NCBI GenBank assembly: GCA_964229355.1
Contig: CAXRDE010000024.1
Location: 186,001-250,000 of the forward strand
Direction: 5' to 3'
From: CAXRDE01 sp964229355
GTDB lineage: Bacteria > Cyanobacteriota > Sericytochromatia > UBA7694
DNA length: 64,000 bases
Shown piece after piece: positions 24,431 to 33,262 of this stretch. The notes beneath the pieces are model-generated. The model searched no databases. It saw nothing but the letters and a program-made list of their open reading frames with translations, and was not told the DNA's origin. Every line of letters begins with the position of its first letter. Within the stretch, counting starts at the first letter, position 1. A program made the position numbers and the translations under genes.

Positions 24431-24889
24431 ATGGTTTTAAAGACATCAATGTATCGTTTTGGTTTTATTGCAGCAACTGCAGTGATTGTCGGTGTTTCAA
24501 GTGGGTTAAGTCCTGCAACAGCGGTTCCTCAACACGCAGGAGCCCTTAAAAACCATCAGGCGGTTCCTGTGCAAAATGCCACCCTGGATTTTACCCTGGT
24601 TAACAAGACGGGCTATACCCTTTCAGGTCTTTATCTGAGTCCCTCCAGTGAAGACGATTGGGGAGATAATATCTTGGAAGAAAACCTGGAATCTGGCGAT
24701 ATGGTAGATATTATTTTCTCACCCCATGCCGACACTGCCAAGTGGGATTTACGGGCAGATTGGTTGATGGAGGAAGATGCTGAAGAACAAGAATTTGTGT
24801 ATTGGCAAGGTTTGAGTTTAGATGAAATCTCTAAATTAACGCTATTTTACAATGCCGAGACCGGAAAAACCTCAGCAAAGGTTGAGTAG
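24431..24889 (+). CDS. Small secreted protein of unknown function
   Basis: A 152-residue protein with an N-terminal signal peptide (~1-32, AVPQHA-type cleavage region). The mature part carries the TLVNKTGYTLSGLYLSPSS-DDWGDNIL pattern (51-76) and an acidic C-terminus. This pattern recurs in small uncharacterised exported proteins of many bacteria. The best ribosome site, AAGGAG at 24410-24415, is 15 bases before the ATG; an in-frame CTG at 24425 is better placed and may be the true start, or a later ATG at 24449. It is a single-gene transcript closed by a strong terminator. Confidence 0.65.
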   Translation: MVLKTSMYRFGFIAATAVIVGVSSGLSPATAVPQHAGALKNHQAVPVQNATLDFTLVNKTGYTLSGLYLSPSSEDDWGDNILEENLESGDMVDIIFSPHADTAKWDLRADWLMEEDAEEQEFVYWQGLSLDEISKLTLFYNAETGKTSAKVE

Positions 24890-24898
24890 TTAAAGCGA

Positions 24899-24931
24899 GA
24901 GAGGATGTGTTTAAGCATCCTCTCCTTTTTT
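24899..24931 (+). terminator. Rho-independent terminator of the 24431 gene
   Basis: GAGAGGATG pairs perfectly with CATCCTCTC across an 8-base loop and is followed by C and six T. Its T run overlaps the -35 box of the next gene's promoter. Confidence 0.92.
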
Positions 24932-24958
24932 GGCATTTGCACAAAAGTTCTTTATAAT
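24930..24958 (+). promoter_or_regulatory. Sigma-70-type promoter of the AbgT-family gene
   Basis: TTGGCA, a 17-base spacer and TATAAT, ending 35 bases before the ATG of the transporter gene. The -35 box abuts the preceding terminator. Confidence 0.8.
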
Positions 24959-24993
24959 GCTCTCTTAATAGTTTTTTAACAAAAGGAGAGCTT

Positions 24994-26541
24994 ATGTCTG
25001 TAGATGTCCCGGCCAAGCGTAATATATTGGCCCGATCCCTGGATGCCATTGAAACTGTCGGCAATAAATTGCCGGATCCCTTAACCCTTTTTGTGGGTCT
25101 GGCTTTACTCATGCCCGTTATTTCCTGGTTGGTGTCTCTTACCGGCTGGAGCCTGGTTCACCCAGGTACCCAGGAAACCATTACCGTGGTGAATTTACTT
25201 GCACCCGATCAAATTCAACGCATGTTTACGGAGTCTGTTAAAAATTTCACGGGCTTTCCGCCGTTGGGTACCGTGCTGGTGGCCATGATCGGTATTGGGG
25301 TCGCTGAGCGCAGCGGTCTGATTCAAACCCTGCTCAAAATGATGGTTAGCTCTGTGCCCGCCACTTTAATTAGTGCAGCCCTGGTCTTTGCGGGCGTGAT
25401 GTCTTCAATGGCTGCCGATGCGGGATATGTGGTGTTGACCCCACTGGGAGCCGTGTTGTTTGCCGGTTTAGGTCGTCATCCGCTGGCGGGTTTGGCCGCT
25501 GCTTTTGCCGGGGTTTCGGGGGGCTTTTCAGCAAACCTCTTGCTCACCAGTTTAGATCCTTTATTGGCGGGCTTTACCGAGTCTGCCGCCCAAATTTACG
25601 ACCCCAATTATACGGTGGCACCCACCGCTAATTATTATTTTATGATGGCTTCCGTGTTTTTGGTCACCCTGGTGGGCTGGTGGGTCACCGATAAACTGGT
25701 GGAACCCCGTCTGGGTAAATGGGACCCTCAATTTGCTGGCGAGGCAGATCAAGGCCAGGACAATACCGCTTTGAACACCATTTTGCCCGTGGAAAAGAAA
25801 GCTCTCTGGGCTGCTATGGCCACTTTTGCCCTGACCATGGTGGGCTTTGCAGCGCTGGTGGTGCCCGAAGGCGCAATCCTGCGTGACGCAGAAGGCGGCC
25901 TGGGGCCTTTTTACCACTCTCTGGTGATTATGATTTGTCTGGGTTTTTTGTTTCCGAGTTTGGTGTATGGGCTGATGACCGGCAGCATTAAAAACGACCG
26001 CGATGTGGCCTTGATGACCGGCGATACCATGGCCTCCATGGGCGCTTATATTGTACTGGCGTTTGCTGCTGCACAGTTTGTGGCCTTTTTTAGCTGGTCA
26101 AATTTAGGCTTGATGTTTGCCATCTCAGGAGCCGCTTTAATTAAGGCTCTGGGACTGGGCGGTATTCCTCTGCTGTTGATCTTTATGGGCATTTCAGGCA
26201 CTGTAAATCTGTTTATTGGTTCCGCTTCTGCCAAATGGGCCATCATGTCGCCCGTATTTGTTCCCATGCTCATGAATCTGGGATACAGTCCTGAGCTGGC
26301 GCAGGTGACCTACCGCATTGGGGATTCGATTACCAATATTATTACGCCCTTGCTACCCTACTTTCCGATTGTGGTGGCCTTTGCGCAACGTTACGATAAA
26401 CGGGTACGTCTGGGGACCTTGATTGCCGCCATGCTACCTTACTCGGTGGCCTTTTCGGTGGCCTGGGTGTTGATGTTGGTGGTGTGGTATCTGACCGGCT
26501 TGCCTTTAGGTCCCGGCGCAGGTCTGTTTTATACGCCCTGA
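24994..26541 (+). CDS. AbgT-family transporter
   Basis: A 515-residue inner-membrane protein with about eleven to thirteen hydrophobic helices. The start SLDAIETVGNKLPDPLTLFV, the GFPPLGTVLVAMIGIGVAERSGL block (~87-110), the SSMAADAGYVVLTPLGA segment (~134-150) and the YRIGDSITNIITPLLPYFP segment (~425-445) are signatures of the AbgT family. Members import p-aminobenzoyl-glutamate, a folate breakdown product, or export sulfonamide-type drugs. Which applies here cannot be decided from sequence; no AbgA/AbgB hydrolase genes are next to it. AAAGGAG precedes the ATG. It has its own promoter and shares a two-way terminator with the vWA lipoprotein gene. Confidence 0.93.
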   Translation: MSVDVPAKRNILARSLDAIETVGNKLPDPLTLFVGLALLMPVISWLVSLTGWSLVHPGTQETITVVNLLAPDQIQRMFTESVKNFTGFPPLGTVLVAMIGIGVAERSGLIQTLLKMMVSSVPATLISAALVFAGVMSSMAADAGYVVLTPLGAVLFAGLGRHPLAGLAAAFAGVSGGFSANLLLTSLDPLLAGFTESAAQIYDPNYTVAPTANYYFMMASVFLVTLVGWWVTDKLVEPRLGKWDPQFAGEADQGQDNTALNTILPVEKKALWAAMATFALTMVGFAALVVPEGAILRDAEGGLGPFYHSLVIMICLGFLFPSLVYGLMTGSIKNDRDVALMTGDTMASMGAYIVLAFAAAQFVAFFSWSNLGLMFAISGAALIKALGLGGIPLLLIFMGISGTVNLFIGSASAKWAIMSPVFVPMLMNLGYSPELAQVTYRIGDSITNIITPLLPYFPIVVAFAQRYDKRVRLGTLIAAMLPYSVAFSVAWVLMLVVWYLTGLPLGPGAGLFYTP

Positions 26542-26556
26542 CATTAAATTGAAAAT

Positions 26557-26597
26557 AAAAAGCCCCGGTCACAGGTGTTTCTGACCGGGGCTTTTTT
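26557..26597. terminator. Bidirectional terminator between the AbgT and vWA-lipoprotein genes
   Basis: AAAAAGCCCCGGTC pairs with GACCGGGGCTTTTTT around a 12-base loop. It has an A run on one side and a T run on the other, so it can stop transcription of both convergent genes. Confidence 0.95.
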
Positions 26598-26607
26598 AGT
26601 GGGTCTT

Positions 26608-29097
26608 TTAACGACCCACGTCGGGCAAGAGACGCTCAAGCTCCTCTTGTACCTCAGCAGCACTGACCTCGCGACGCACCAGGGAAGTGGTTAAGCTGAC
26701 CATGTGGGCAGCTTTGAGGTTTTGTAAATCTTTGTCTAAGATTTCTGCCAGGGTTTTTTCAAGGCGTTCGGTTTTTTGCTGACGGGTGCGGGGATCTTCA
26801 TAGGTTACCGTTAAAATCACCTTTTCATCGCTTTTGAAGTCAGTCTTATTGCTTAAAAACTGCTCCCAGAAATACTGCGAGGTATTGGCTGAAAAAGTGG
26901 TGGGTTGAACCTGAGCAGGGTTTACCGACAATTCTTCGGCTGCGGATTTATTGTGGCGCATAAAGCCGGGGAACTCAATGTGAAAACGCGCATTGCGGGC
27001 AATAACATCCATTAAAGGAATAAAGCGATCCCCCATGGCTTCTTGCATGTCCGTAAGGGTCTGAATGCTGTAATAGGCCCCGTGCCCTTCTTCAGTAATT
27101 TGATTCATACGCAGCTGATCGTGGTCAACTCCCAGGCCGAGGCCTGAAAGGTAGATGGGACGACTATTATTGGGCTCGGCGGCGGCGCGAACCACGCCCA
27201 AATCCGCATTGCCTTCGGTGGCCTGCGCATCGGTAATAAACAGAATGCGGTTCATTTTGCGGGTATCATAATGCTTTTCGGCCATGGCGTAGCCTGCCGC
27301 CAGGGCATTTTGCAAGTTGGTACCCCCGGCCAATTTCAATTGCCCGATGGCATCCACATACAGGCGTTCAGGGTCATCGCCCAGGGTAAAGGACTCCAAC
27401 ACCGTTTTGGCCTGGTTATTGAAGAAAATAAGGTTGACTTTGTCGCCCAGCTTGAGCTGACTGGCCATGGTTTTGAGTCCTTCTACCACCAGAGTCTCTT
27501 TGGTGTCGTTTTGCGGCTGCTCAGGGGTTTTAAAGCTTGCATCGCCGCCCATGGAGGTGGAAATATCCACCAGTACCGTTAACACCATTTGCTGCCGGGT
27601 GGCTTTGCATTTGTAAGGGGCACTGAGGTGAATACCCACTTCGTAGGTGTCTAAGTACGGGTTCTGTAAATGGGGGTATTTCCAGAGGCCCATAGAGGCT
27701 TTAAATAAGCCGATGCCTTCTTGTTCAATATGATCAAAGTTTTCATAATTGAGAAACTCCCAGGTTTTGCTCCACTCAGGGCGGGGCATGCTATTGCGTT
27801 CCATGGCGTGTTTAAAGAGTTCGACACTGGCGGTAGAGGCGGAATCATCGTATGAAAAGTAAAAAGAGTCTCTGACCTTAACAGGGGGTGGCAAGGGCTG
27901 GAAAGAAGCCTGCTGTAAACGCCACTGCTGGGCCATAAAGTCACCCGCCACCGTAAAAAAGAGTTCAGCTTCAGCATTGCCGTCAGTGACTTTAAAGTAA
28001 TCACTGCTGCGTGAAATGCCACTTTTGTCCTGGATGATGCGATCGCCGTTGTCAAAGCCCACGCGATAGCGCACCCCGGAATCTAAGTTAAAGGTAGGCT
28101 TTGGCGTAAAAGTGACCTGGGTATCGTCACTGTTCCAGGAAATGTTGAATTGTTCCTGGGTATAGGGCGTGCTGGTGCCATCCGGGAGGAGGGCCACCAG
28201 CGCAAAGGTGTTTTCGACGCTGCTGCGCGTCATGGGCTCTGAAAAGGTCAAGACAATGGGACTGTTCATTGAAACACCGTCGGCATTACGACCCGGAAGC
28301 ATCTCCATAACCTGAGGTTGATCAGAAATGGCGTTATATTCCACCCCAAAGTTACTGTTGGAGCCGTCAGTGCCAAAATCAAAACGGTTGGCATTGGGAT
28401 CGCCCTGTTTATTGGATTTTAAAACCTCAATGCGGCGCACGGGGGTGTAACCTTGTCGTGAAACCGTGATTTCAATTTGCACGCCTGCCGGGGCATTGTT
28501 AAAGGCGTAGGTACCCCCGGCAGTGGTGGTGCTTACTTCGTAGCTGACGCTGGGGTTTAAAGAGCGGGCTGTCACGGTGACGCCATCTAAAGGGGCATTG
28601 GTGTCGTCGTAGATTTTACCGTTAAAGGTGGTTCTTTCCACTATAGAAATATCTTCCTGGCTGGGAAGGGCGGTGGCGTAGGGGGTAGGATAGGCTGAGG
28701 GTTCTGCGGAGGGCGTGGCAATGGGGACGCCCGTGACCGGATCGACGCCGTAGACGCTGCCGGTGTTGCCACTTTGGCCACCCTGGGTGGTGGCCAGAAG
28801 TTTATTTAAATAGCCCCGGTAGGTGCGGGCCACCTGGCGTGCGTAGCCTTGATCCCCGTCGATGCGCTGATTGTCGCAGAACATGGCCACCGTGGGGTTG
28901 AGGCCCGTGGCGCCCAGGGCTCTAAAAATAGAGCTGTCTACGGTGGCATTTGCGCCGGCAGACGTAAGCGGCGTCTGGGCACCGGGCATTAAAACGTTGA
29001 CTTCCTGGGTAGCGGTGGTGCAGGCCCCCAGACCCAGACTAAGGGCGATACAACTGATGGGTAAACCCCTGCGAAAAAAAGACGAAAAAAATCCCAT
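26608..29097 (-). CDS. vWA-domain lipoprotein with CnaB-like and Ig-like modules
   Basis: An 829-residue lipoprotein (lipobox LGAC, C26). Residues 27-145 are a linker with a Pro/Ser/Ala/Tyr-rich end. A CnaB-like module (~147-243) and a Big_5 Ig-like domain (~260-385; IVLTFSEPMTRSSV) follow, then a ~110-residue region and a von Willebrand factor A domain (~503-690) with an intact metal site, D511-x-S-x-S515 (DISTS), and a threonine in the AGGTNLQNAL loop. vWA domains bind proteins through a metal ion. Its residues 147-243 are 87% identical to the lipoprotein at 15151-17124. Likely a surface adhesion or assembly factor. It is transcribed alone. Confidence 0.88.
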   Translation of the reverse strand: MGFFSSFFRRGLPISCIALSLGLGACTTATQEVNVLMPGAQTPLTSAGANATVDSSIFRALGATGLNPTVAMFCDNQRIDGDQGYARQVARTYRGYLNKLLATTQGGQSGNTGSVYGVDPVTGVPIATPSAEPSAYPTPYATALPSQEDISIVERTTFNGKIYDDTNAPLDGVTVTARSLNPSVSYEVSTTTAGGTYAFNNAPAGVQIEITVSRQGYTPVRRIEVLKSNKQGDPNANRFDFGTDGSNSNFGVEYNAISDQPQVMEMLPGRNADGVSMNSPIVLTFSEPMTRSSVENTFALVALLPDGTSTPYTQEQFNISWNSDDTQVTFTPKPTFNLDSGVRYRVGFDNGDRIIQDKSGISRSSDYFKVTDGNAEAELFFTVAGDFMAQQWRLQQASFQPLPPPVKVRDSFYFSYDDSASTASVELFKHAMERNSMPRPEWSKTWEFLNYENFDHIEQEGIGLFKASMGLWKYPHLQNPYLDTYEVGIHLSAPYKCKATRQQMVLTVLVDISTSMGGDASFKTPEQPQNDTKETLVVEGLKTMASQLKLGDKVNLIFFNNQAKTVLESFTLGDDPERLYVDAIGQLKLAGGTNLQNALAAGYAMAEKHYDTRKMNRILFITDAQATEGNADLGVVRAAAEPNNSRPIYLSGLGLGVDHDQLRMNQITEEGHGAYYSIQTLTDMQEAMGDRFIPLMDVIARNARFHIEFPGFMRHNKSAAEELSVNPAQVQPTTFSANTSQYFWEQFLSNKTDFKSDEKVILTVTYEDPRTRQQKTERLEKTLAEILDKDLQNLKAAHMVSLTTSLVRREVSAAEVQEELERLLPDVGR

Positions 29098-29190
29098 GGA
29101 AAAATCCTTTGCTGATGTGCTGTGTTTTTAAGGGGACGTTTGCAAACTTTTTTTGTTCCAGAGTTTACCAAGTGATTTTAAAAGTGTTTT

Positions 29191-29394
29191 TTATTGGGCG
29201 CGTTTTGGCTGTGTTTGTGTGGGGTCTGAAGCGGCCATTTCATTGGGGCTGGCCGTAGGCGATGGACTGGCCTCCGGGGCACGGGGTGAGCGGCGTACAA
29301 AGTCAAAAAACTCGGTGTTGTTTTGCAAGAGGGCAATGCCCGTCACCGGTCCGCAGGCACTCAAACCCAGGAGCAAGAGTAGAACCCGTTTCAC
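29191..29394 (-). CDS. Small lipoprotein coupled to the saccharopine-dehydrogenase-like gene
   Basis: A 67-residue protein: a minimal signal peptide and lipobox LSAC (C14), followed by ~50 residues rich in Pro, Ser, Ala and Thr. No domain is recognised. It starts with GTG inside a GTGA overlap with the stop of the upstream gene, so it is probably translated by re-initiation. It is the last gene of the gdhA operon before the vWA lipoprotein promoter region. Confidence 0.65.
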   Translation of the reverse strand: MKRVLLLLLGLSACGPVTGIALLQNNTEFFDFVRRSPRAPEASPSPTASPNEMAASDPTQTQPKRAQ

Positions 29395-30629
29395 AACATT
29401 TCCCAGTGCATCTCAATGCCCGCTTGTCGCAGGCGGTCCACCAATCCCAGTCCCAGACCTGTGGCGGGGGTAAGAATTCCCCCCTCGAACTCCTCGGGTA
29501 GTTCGTCTCGTTGGTGCACCAGCATCAGGGCTGACTCACTGAGGAGTTTAACGGTGGTGCGGTTGGCGGGGTCGCCTTCGCTGAAAAAGCGGGCTTTAAT
29601 TTTTTTTCCGCTGGCGGTCAGTCCTTTGAACCAAACACTCAGATAGCCTGCTGCCATCGACGCTTCGGAGGGACCTTCGCCGGGCTGGGGCAGTTTTTCT
29701 TTTGCGGCTTTCACCACGCCAGGTATTTGCATCAGCTCAGAGAGCATCCACTGTATTCCACTTAAGGTCAGGGCCTGCGTGGGCAGAATTTCGTCCACCC
29801 AGGCATATTCCTGGTAACTAAAGTTGGCGCCATAGGGGTCGTCCTCGTGACGATACAAGACCTCGCTGCGGCGTACGATGCGGGTGTTAACGGGCCCCAT
29901 CATAAAGGGCGTCACCCAGGTCCACCAGTCTTTATCCCAGTGAATCCCTTTGGGATCTTTGGGAGAACGCTTGAGACGTTCTTCGCCAGGGTTGAGTAAA
30001 AAGGGTTGTTCTAATTCGGCCAGAGAACCACTTTCGGCCATATGAAACATGGAGGCCAGCGTACCACCGTTAAATCCTCCCCGCATTTGGTAATACCCCT
30101 TGAGTTGTACCAAATCTTCGTCGAGATGTTGCTGGACTTCACGGGCCAGATAAAGGGCCATCAGATCTGCGGGCACTGAATCCACCCCACAGCTGTTAAT
30201 AATGCGCACGCCCTGGCGCTGGGCGCGGGCATGATAGGTGTCGATCAGGTGGCGAATCCAGGGGGTTTCTCCTGTAATGTCTACATAGTCACAATGGGAC
30301 TCAATACACACGCGCACCAGGTTTTCGCCATACATTGAAAAAGGGCCTGCAGTGGTCAAAATAACCCGTGTGCGGGCGCACATGTCACGCAAGCTGGGTA
30401 AGTCATGGGCGTCGGCCACCACCAGGGACAATTGTTTGAGTTCAGAGCGATCTGGAAACTGCTCCACGAGTTGATTGCGGCAGGCCACCAATTTTTTGAG
30501 ACTGCGTCCTGCCAGAGCCCAACGGGTCTCTTGTAGCGGCACGTTTTCTGCAAAATAACGGCTGGCCTGCTGGCCGGTAAAACCGGTGGCGCCAAACAAA
30601 ATAATATCAAAGTCGCGGGACGTATCCAT
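29391..30629 (-). CDS. Saccharopine dehydrogenase-like / trans-acting enoyl reductase family protein
   Basis: A 412-residue NAD(P)-binding protein. The N-terminus has an ILFGATGFTGQQASRYF Rossmann motif, then LAGRSLKKL, TTAGPFSMYG (~95-105) and CDYVDITGETPWIR (~118-131), all diagnostic of the family that includes mycobacterial trans-acting enoyl reductases and animal SCCPDH. It is unlikely to make lysine; family members often reduce lipid or polyketide intermediates. The ATG at 30629 is chosen because AGGAG lies 7 bases before it; the frame is open six codons further. It follows the DUF1311 gene and gdhA on the same strand, and a tiny lipoprotein gene overlaps its stop. Confidence 0.85.
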   Translation of the reverse strand: MDTSRDFDIILFGATGFTGQQASRYFAENVPLQETRWALAGRSLKKLVACRNQLVEQFPDRSELKQLSLVVADAHDLPSLRDMCARTRVILTTAGPFSMYGENLVRVCIESHCDYVDITGETPWIRHLIDTYHARAQRQGVRIINSCGVDSVPADLMALYLAREVQQHLDEDLVQLKGYYQMRGGFNGGTLASMFHMAESGSLAELEQPFLLNPGEERLKRSPKDPKGIHWDKDWWTWVTPFMMGPVNTRIVRRSEVLYRHEDDPYGANFSYQEYAWVDEILPTQALTLSGIQWMLSELMQIPGVVKAAKEKLPQPGEGPSEASMAAGYLSVWFKGLTASGKKIKARFFSEGDPANRTTVKLLSESALMLVHQRDELPEEFEGGILTPATGLGLGLVDRLRQAGIEMHWEML

Positions 30630-30666
30630 GCATTGCTCCTGGGTCAAAATTCAAAACAAAGACAGG

Positions 30667-31086
30667 CTAACGGGGCATGTCTTTTAAAAACTGGCGAAAA
30701 TACTGATTGCGCAAAAGGGTAATGTCCGTTAAACATTGGGAGTGAATCAGGGGGGCAATGGTGCCGCCTTCGTAACGCCCCGAGGCGTAAGCACATTGCA
30801 GATCCCGGAATTTAATCCAGGCCAACTGGGCCGTTTGAAAGCGCTGCTGATCCAGCTTGCGCCCCTGTTTGCTCTGGATCTGCTTGTACAGACGATTCAG
30901 CTCAGCATCCACCTGTTGATAAGCCTTTTGTGCGCACTGGTTCAGGCCCTGTTGGGTGGTTTGGCTGCCGTTATAGCAGTGGTTTAGGGGAGAGTCGCTG
31001 CTTACTCCCGGCGCTGCGAACCCCGGCCCCCCTGAGGCGAAACTCAGGAGGGAACACAGGGCGATGACCGTAAATAGCCTGGGCAT
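30667..31086 (-). CDS. DUF1311 (LprI-like) secreted protein
   Basis: A 139-residue exported protein with a signal peptide ending near AFAAPG (residue ~25). The mature domain has the DUF1311 pattern: HCYNGSQTTQQGLNQCAQKAYQQVDAELNRLY, a helix pair with paired cysteines (C37, C51), then a QLAWIKFRDLQCAY motif and a last Cys. The fold resembles the lysozyme-inhibitor LprI; in most bacteria its role is unknown. The start overlaps the gdhA stop (TAATG). Confidence 0.88.
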   Translation of the reverse strand: MPRLFTVIALCSLLSFASGGPGFAAPGVSSDSPLNHCYNGSQTTQQGLNQCAQKAYQQVDAELNRLYKQIQSKQGRKLDQQRFQTAQLAWIKFRDLQCAYASGRYEGGTIAPLIHSQCLTDITLLRNQYFRQFLKDMPR

Positions 31087-32405
31087 TACGGTAAGTTAAA
31101 GTAGAAGCGGGTGCCGTGGGCTTCAATGGCGCCCGAAAGTTTTTTCAACGCTTCAATATAGGCGGCGGTGCGCATATCGCAGCCGTGTTGCTCCCGGGTA
31201 TCCCACACATCGTAGGCGGCTTTTTCCATGATTTTCTTGAGGCGATGGTGCACTTCCTCCACATCCCAGTACAGACCGGTTTGGTTTTGCACCCACTCAA
31301 AATAACTCACGGTTACACCCCCAGCGTTGGCCAAAATATCGGGGATGACCAGAATGCCATTCTTATCAAGAATGGGATCGGCGCTGGTGGTGATGGGACC
31401 GTTGGCCAGTTCCAGAATAATACGGGCTTTAATGCGGTCCGCATTTTGCGTGGTAATTTGGTTTTCGAGGGCGGCGGGTACCAGCACATCCACGTCCAAC
31501 TCCAGTAGCTCTTTGTTACTGATCGTGCGGGCGGTGCCACGGGTGGGTCCGCCTTCAAGCACTTCATTGTGGGCCATTTCCCACTCTTTCATGGGGCGAG
31601 GTGCAATGCCTTCAGGGTCGTAAATGCCGCCTTCGGAATTGCTGATGGCCACGATCTTGTAACCGGCATCGTGGAGCAGCTGGGCACAGTAGTAGCCCAC
31701 GTTACCAAAGCCCTGAATGGCGACGGTGGTTTGACTGGGATCTAAGCCCAGTTTCTTTTCGAGACAGCGCAACACATAGACCCCGCCACGACCGGTGGCG
31801 TCGGTACGGCCCAATGAGCCGCCCAGGGCAATCGGCTTACCGGTGATAACACCGGGGTACTTGCCTCGCTTGATGCGGTTGTATTGATCGGCCATCCAGC
31901 CCATGATCATTTCGTTGGTGTACATGTCAGGGGCGGGAATATCTACTTCAGGCCCGATCATATCGGCAATCATTTCGATATAAGTACGGCTTAAGCGTTC
32001 GAGCTCTGCTTTGCTGAGTTGTTTGGTGTCTACACAGACCCCGCCTTTGGCGCCCCCATAAGGAATGCCCACCACGGCGCACTTAAAGGTCATCCAAAAA
32101 GCCAGAGCCATAACTTCATCTAAGCTGACATCCTGATGAAAACGAATCCCGCCTTTGCTGGGGCCGCGAGAATCATCGTAGCGCACACGAAAACCCTTAA
32201 AGGCTTTGCGCTCGCCGTTATCCATGCGGACCACCACAGAAACCGCCAGGCTCGACTTGGGGTACTTTAATTGTTCTTCAACGTCAGGAGAAATGGGGTA
32301 ATACTCCATTGCTTTTTTCAGGCGGCTGCGGGCATCGCGGAAAAGCTTCCCGTCTTCGTCAGCGCGATCCATAATTTCTTCAGATGTCTGGGCGTCTGTA
32401 CTCAT
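31086..32405 (-). CDS. gdhA: Glutamate dehydrogenase (Glu/Leu/Phe/Val family)
   Basis: A 439-residue enzyme that interconverts glutamate and 2-oxoglutarate plus ammonia. The N-terminal domain holds KGGIRFHQDV, the catalytic-lysine block GIPYGGAKGGV and PAPDMYTNEMIMGWM; the nucleotide domain begins with the VAIQGFGNVGYYCAQLL motif, and the C-terminus carries an ILANAGGVTVSYFEWVQN segment as in hexameric GDHs. Leu/Phe/Val dehydrogenases are usually about 80 residues shorter, so GDH is favoured. It leads an operon with the DUF1311 gene, the saccharopine-dehydrogenase-like gene and a small lipoprotein gene, and is divergent from yebC. Confidence 0.95.
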   Translation of the reverse strand: MSTDAQTSEEIMDRADEDGKLFRDARSRLKKAMEYYPISPDVEEQLKYPKSSLAVSVVVRMDNGERKAFKGFRVRYDDSRGPSKGGIRFHQDVSLDEVMALAFWMTFKCAVVGIPYGGAKGGVCVDTKQLSKAELERLSRTYIEMIADMIGPEVDIPAPDMYTNEMIMGWMADQYNRIKRGKYPGVITGKPIALGGSLGRTDATGRGGVYVLRCLEKKLGLDPSQTTVAIQGFGNVGYYCAQLLHDAGYKIVAISNSEGGIYDPEGIAPRPMKEWEMAHNEVLEGGPTRGTARTISNKELLELDVDVLVPAALENQITTQNADRIKARIILELANGPITTSADPILDKNGILVIPDILANAGGVTVSYFEWVQNQTGLYWDVEEVHHRLKKIMEKAAYDVWDTREQHGCDMRTAAYIEALKKLSGAIEAHGTRFYFNLP

Positions 32406-32512
32406 GACATTCCTCTTTATTCTTCAATTGATTCAATTGTTACGTGGGGTATCTGCAATTTTGCTAAAATACCTTTTAACATTATACGCAAATTTTAAGG
32501 AGTCGCAGTTCA

Positions 32513-33262
32513 ATGGCGGGACATTCCAAGTGGTCAAAAATTAAGCGGCAAAAAGCAAAAAACGATAACGCCCGTGGACAGGTGTTTACCAAAATGGCAC
32601 GGGAGATTACCGTGGCGGTCCGAGAGGGTGGCGGTGGCAACCCGGAAGGCAATTTTCGTCTGCGTCTGGCCATTCAGCGGGCCAAGTCCTCTGGGGTGCC
32701 CAACGACAATATTGATCGGGCCATTCAAAAGGGCTTAGGTGCCGATGGTGATAACAACAATTATGAAAACATTCAGTACGAAGGCTATGGCCCCGGCGGC
32801 GTGGCGATTATGATTGATGCCTTAACGGACAACCGCAATCGCACCGCGGGCGACGTGCGCTCTTATTTTAACAAGGCCGGTGGCAACCTGGGAGAAAGCG
32901 GTTGCGTGAACTGGATGTTCAATAAAAAAGGAGTACTGCGTTTTGAAGACATTGAAGATGCAGATACCCTTTTTATGGAGGCTTTAGAAGCGGGCGCTGA
33001 AGATATTCACGATGAAGAAGGACAGATTGAAGTGCTGACGTCTCCCGATGACTTTCAGACGGTTTCTGAAGCTTTAACCCATTATGAGAGTACAGCCCAG
33101 GATGTAGAGTATGTGCCCCTCAACACGGTGATGGTCACCGACGAAACCGATGCCAAAAAACTCTTAAAACTGATGGATCTCTTAGAAGAGCACGATGATG
33201 TACAAGGGGTGCATTCAAACTTTGAGATAGAAGCATCCATTCTTGAAAAACTTGATGCTTAA
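32513..33262 (+). CDS. yebC: YebC/PmpR family protein
   Basis: A 249-residue protein of the three-domain YebC family. It starts with the invariant MAGHSKWSKIKRQKAKNDNARG and contains GPGGVAIMIDALTDNRNRTA and a C-terminal alpha/beta domain. Members are described as transcription regulators, and more recently as factors relieving ribosome stalling on proline runs. AAGGAG stands 9 bases before the ATG. The next gene starts immediately after its stop. Confidence 0.97.
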   Translation: MAGHSKWSKIKRQKAKNDNARGQVFTKMAREITVAVREGGGGNPEGNFRLRLAIQRAKSSGVPNDNIDRAIQKGLGADGDNNNYENIQYEGYGPGGVAIMIDALTDNRNRTAGDVRSYFNKAGGNLGESGCVNWMFNKKGVLRFEDIEDADTLFMEALEAGAEDIHDEEGQIEVLTSPDDFQTVSEALTHYESTAQDVEYVPLNTVMVTDETDAKKLLKLMDLLEEHDDVQGVHSNFEIEASILEKLDA

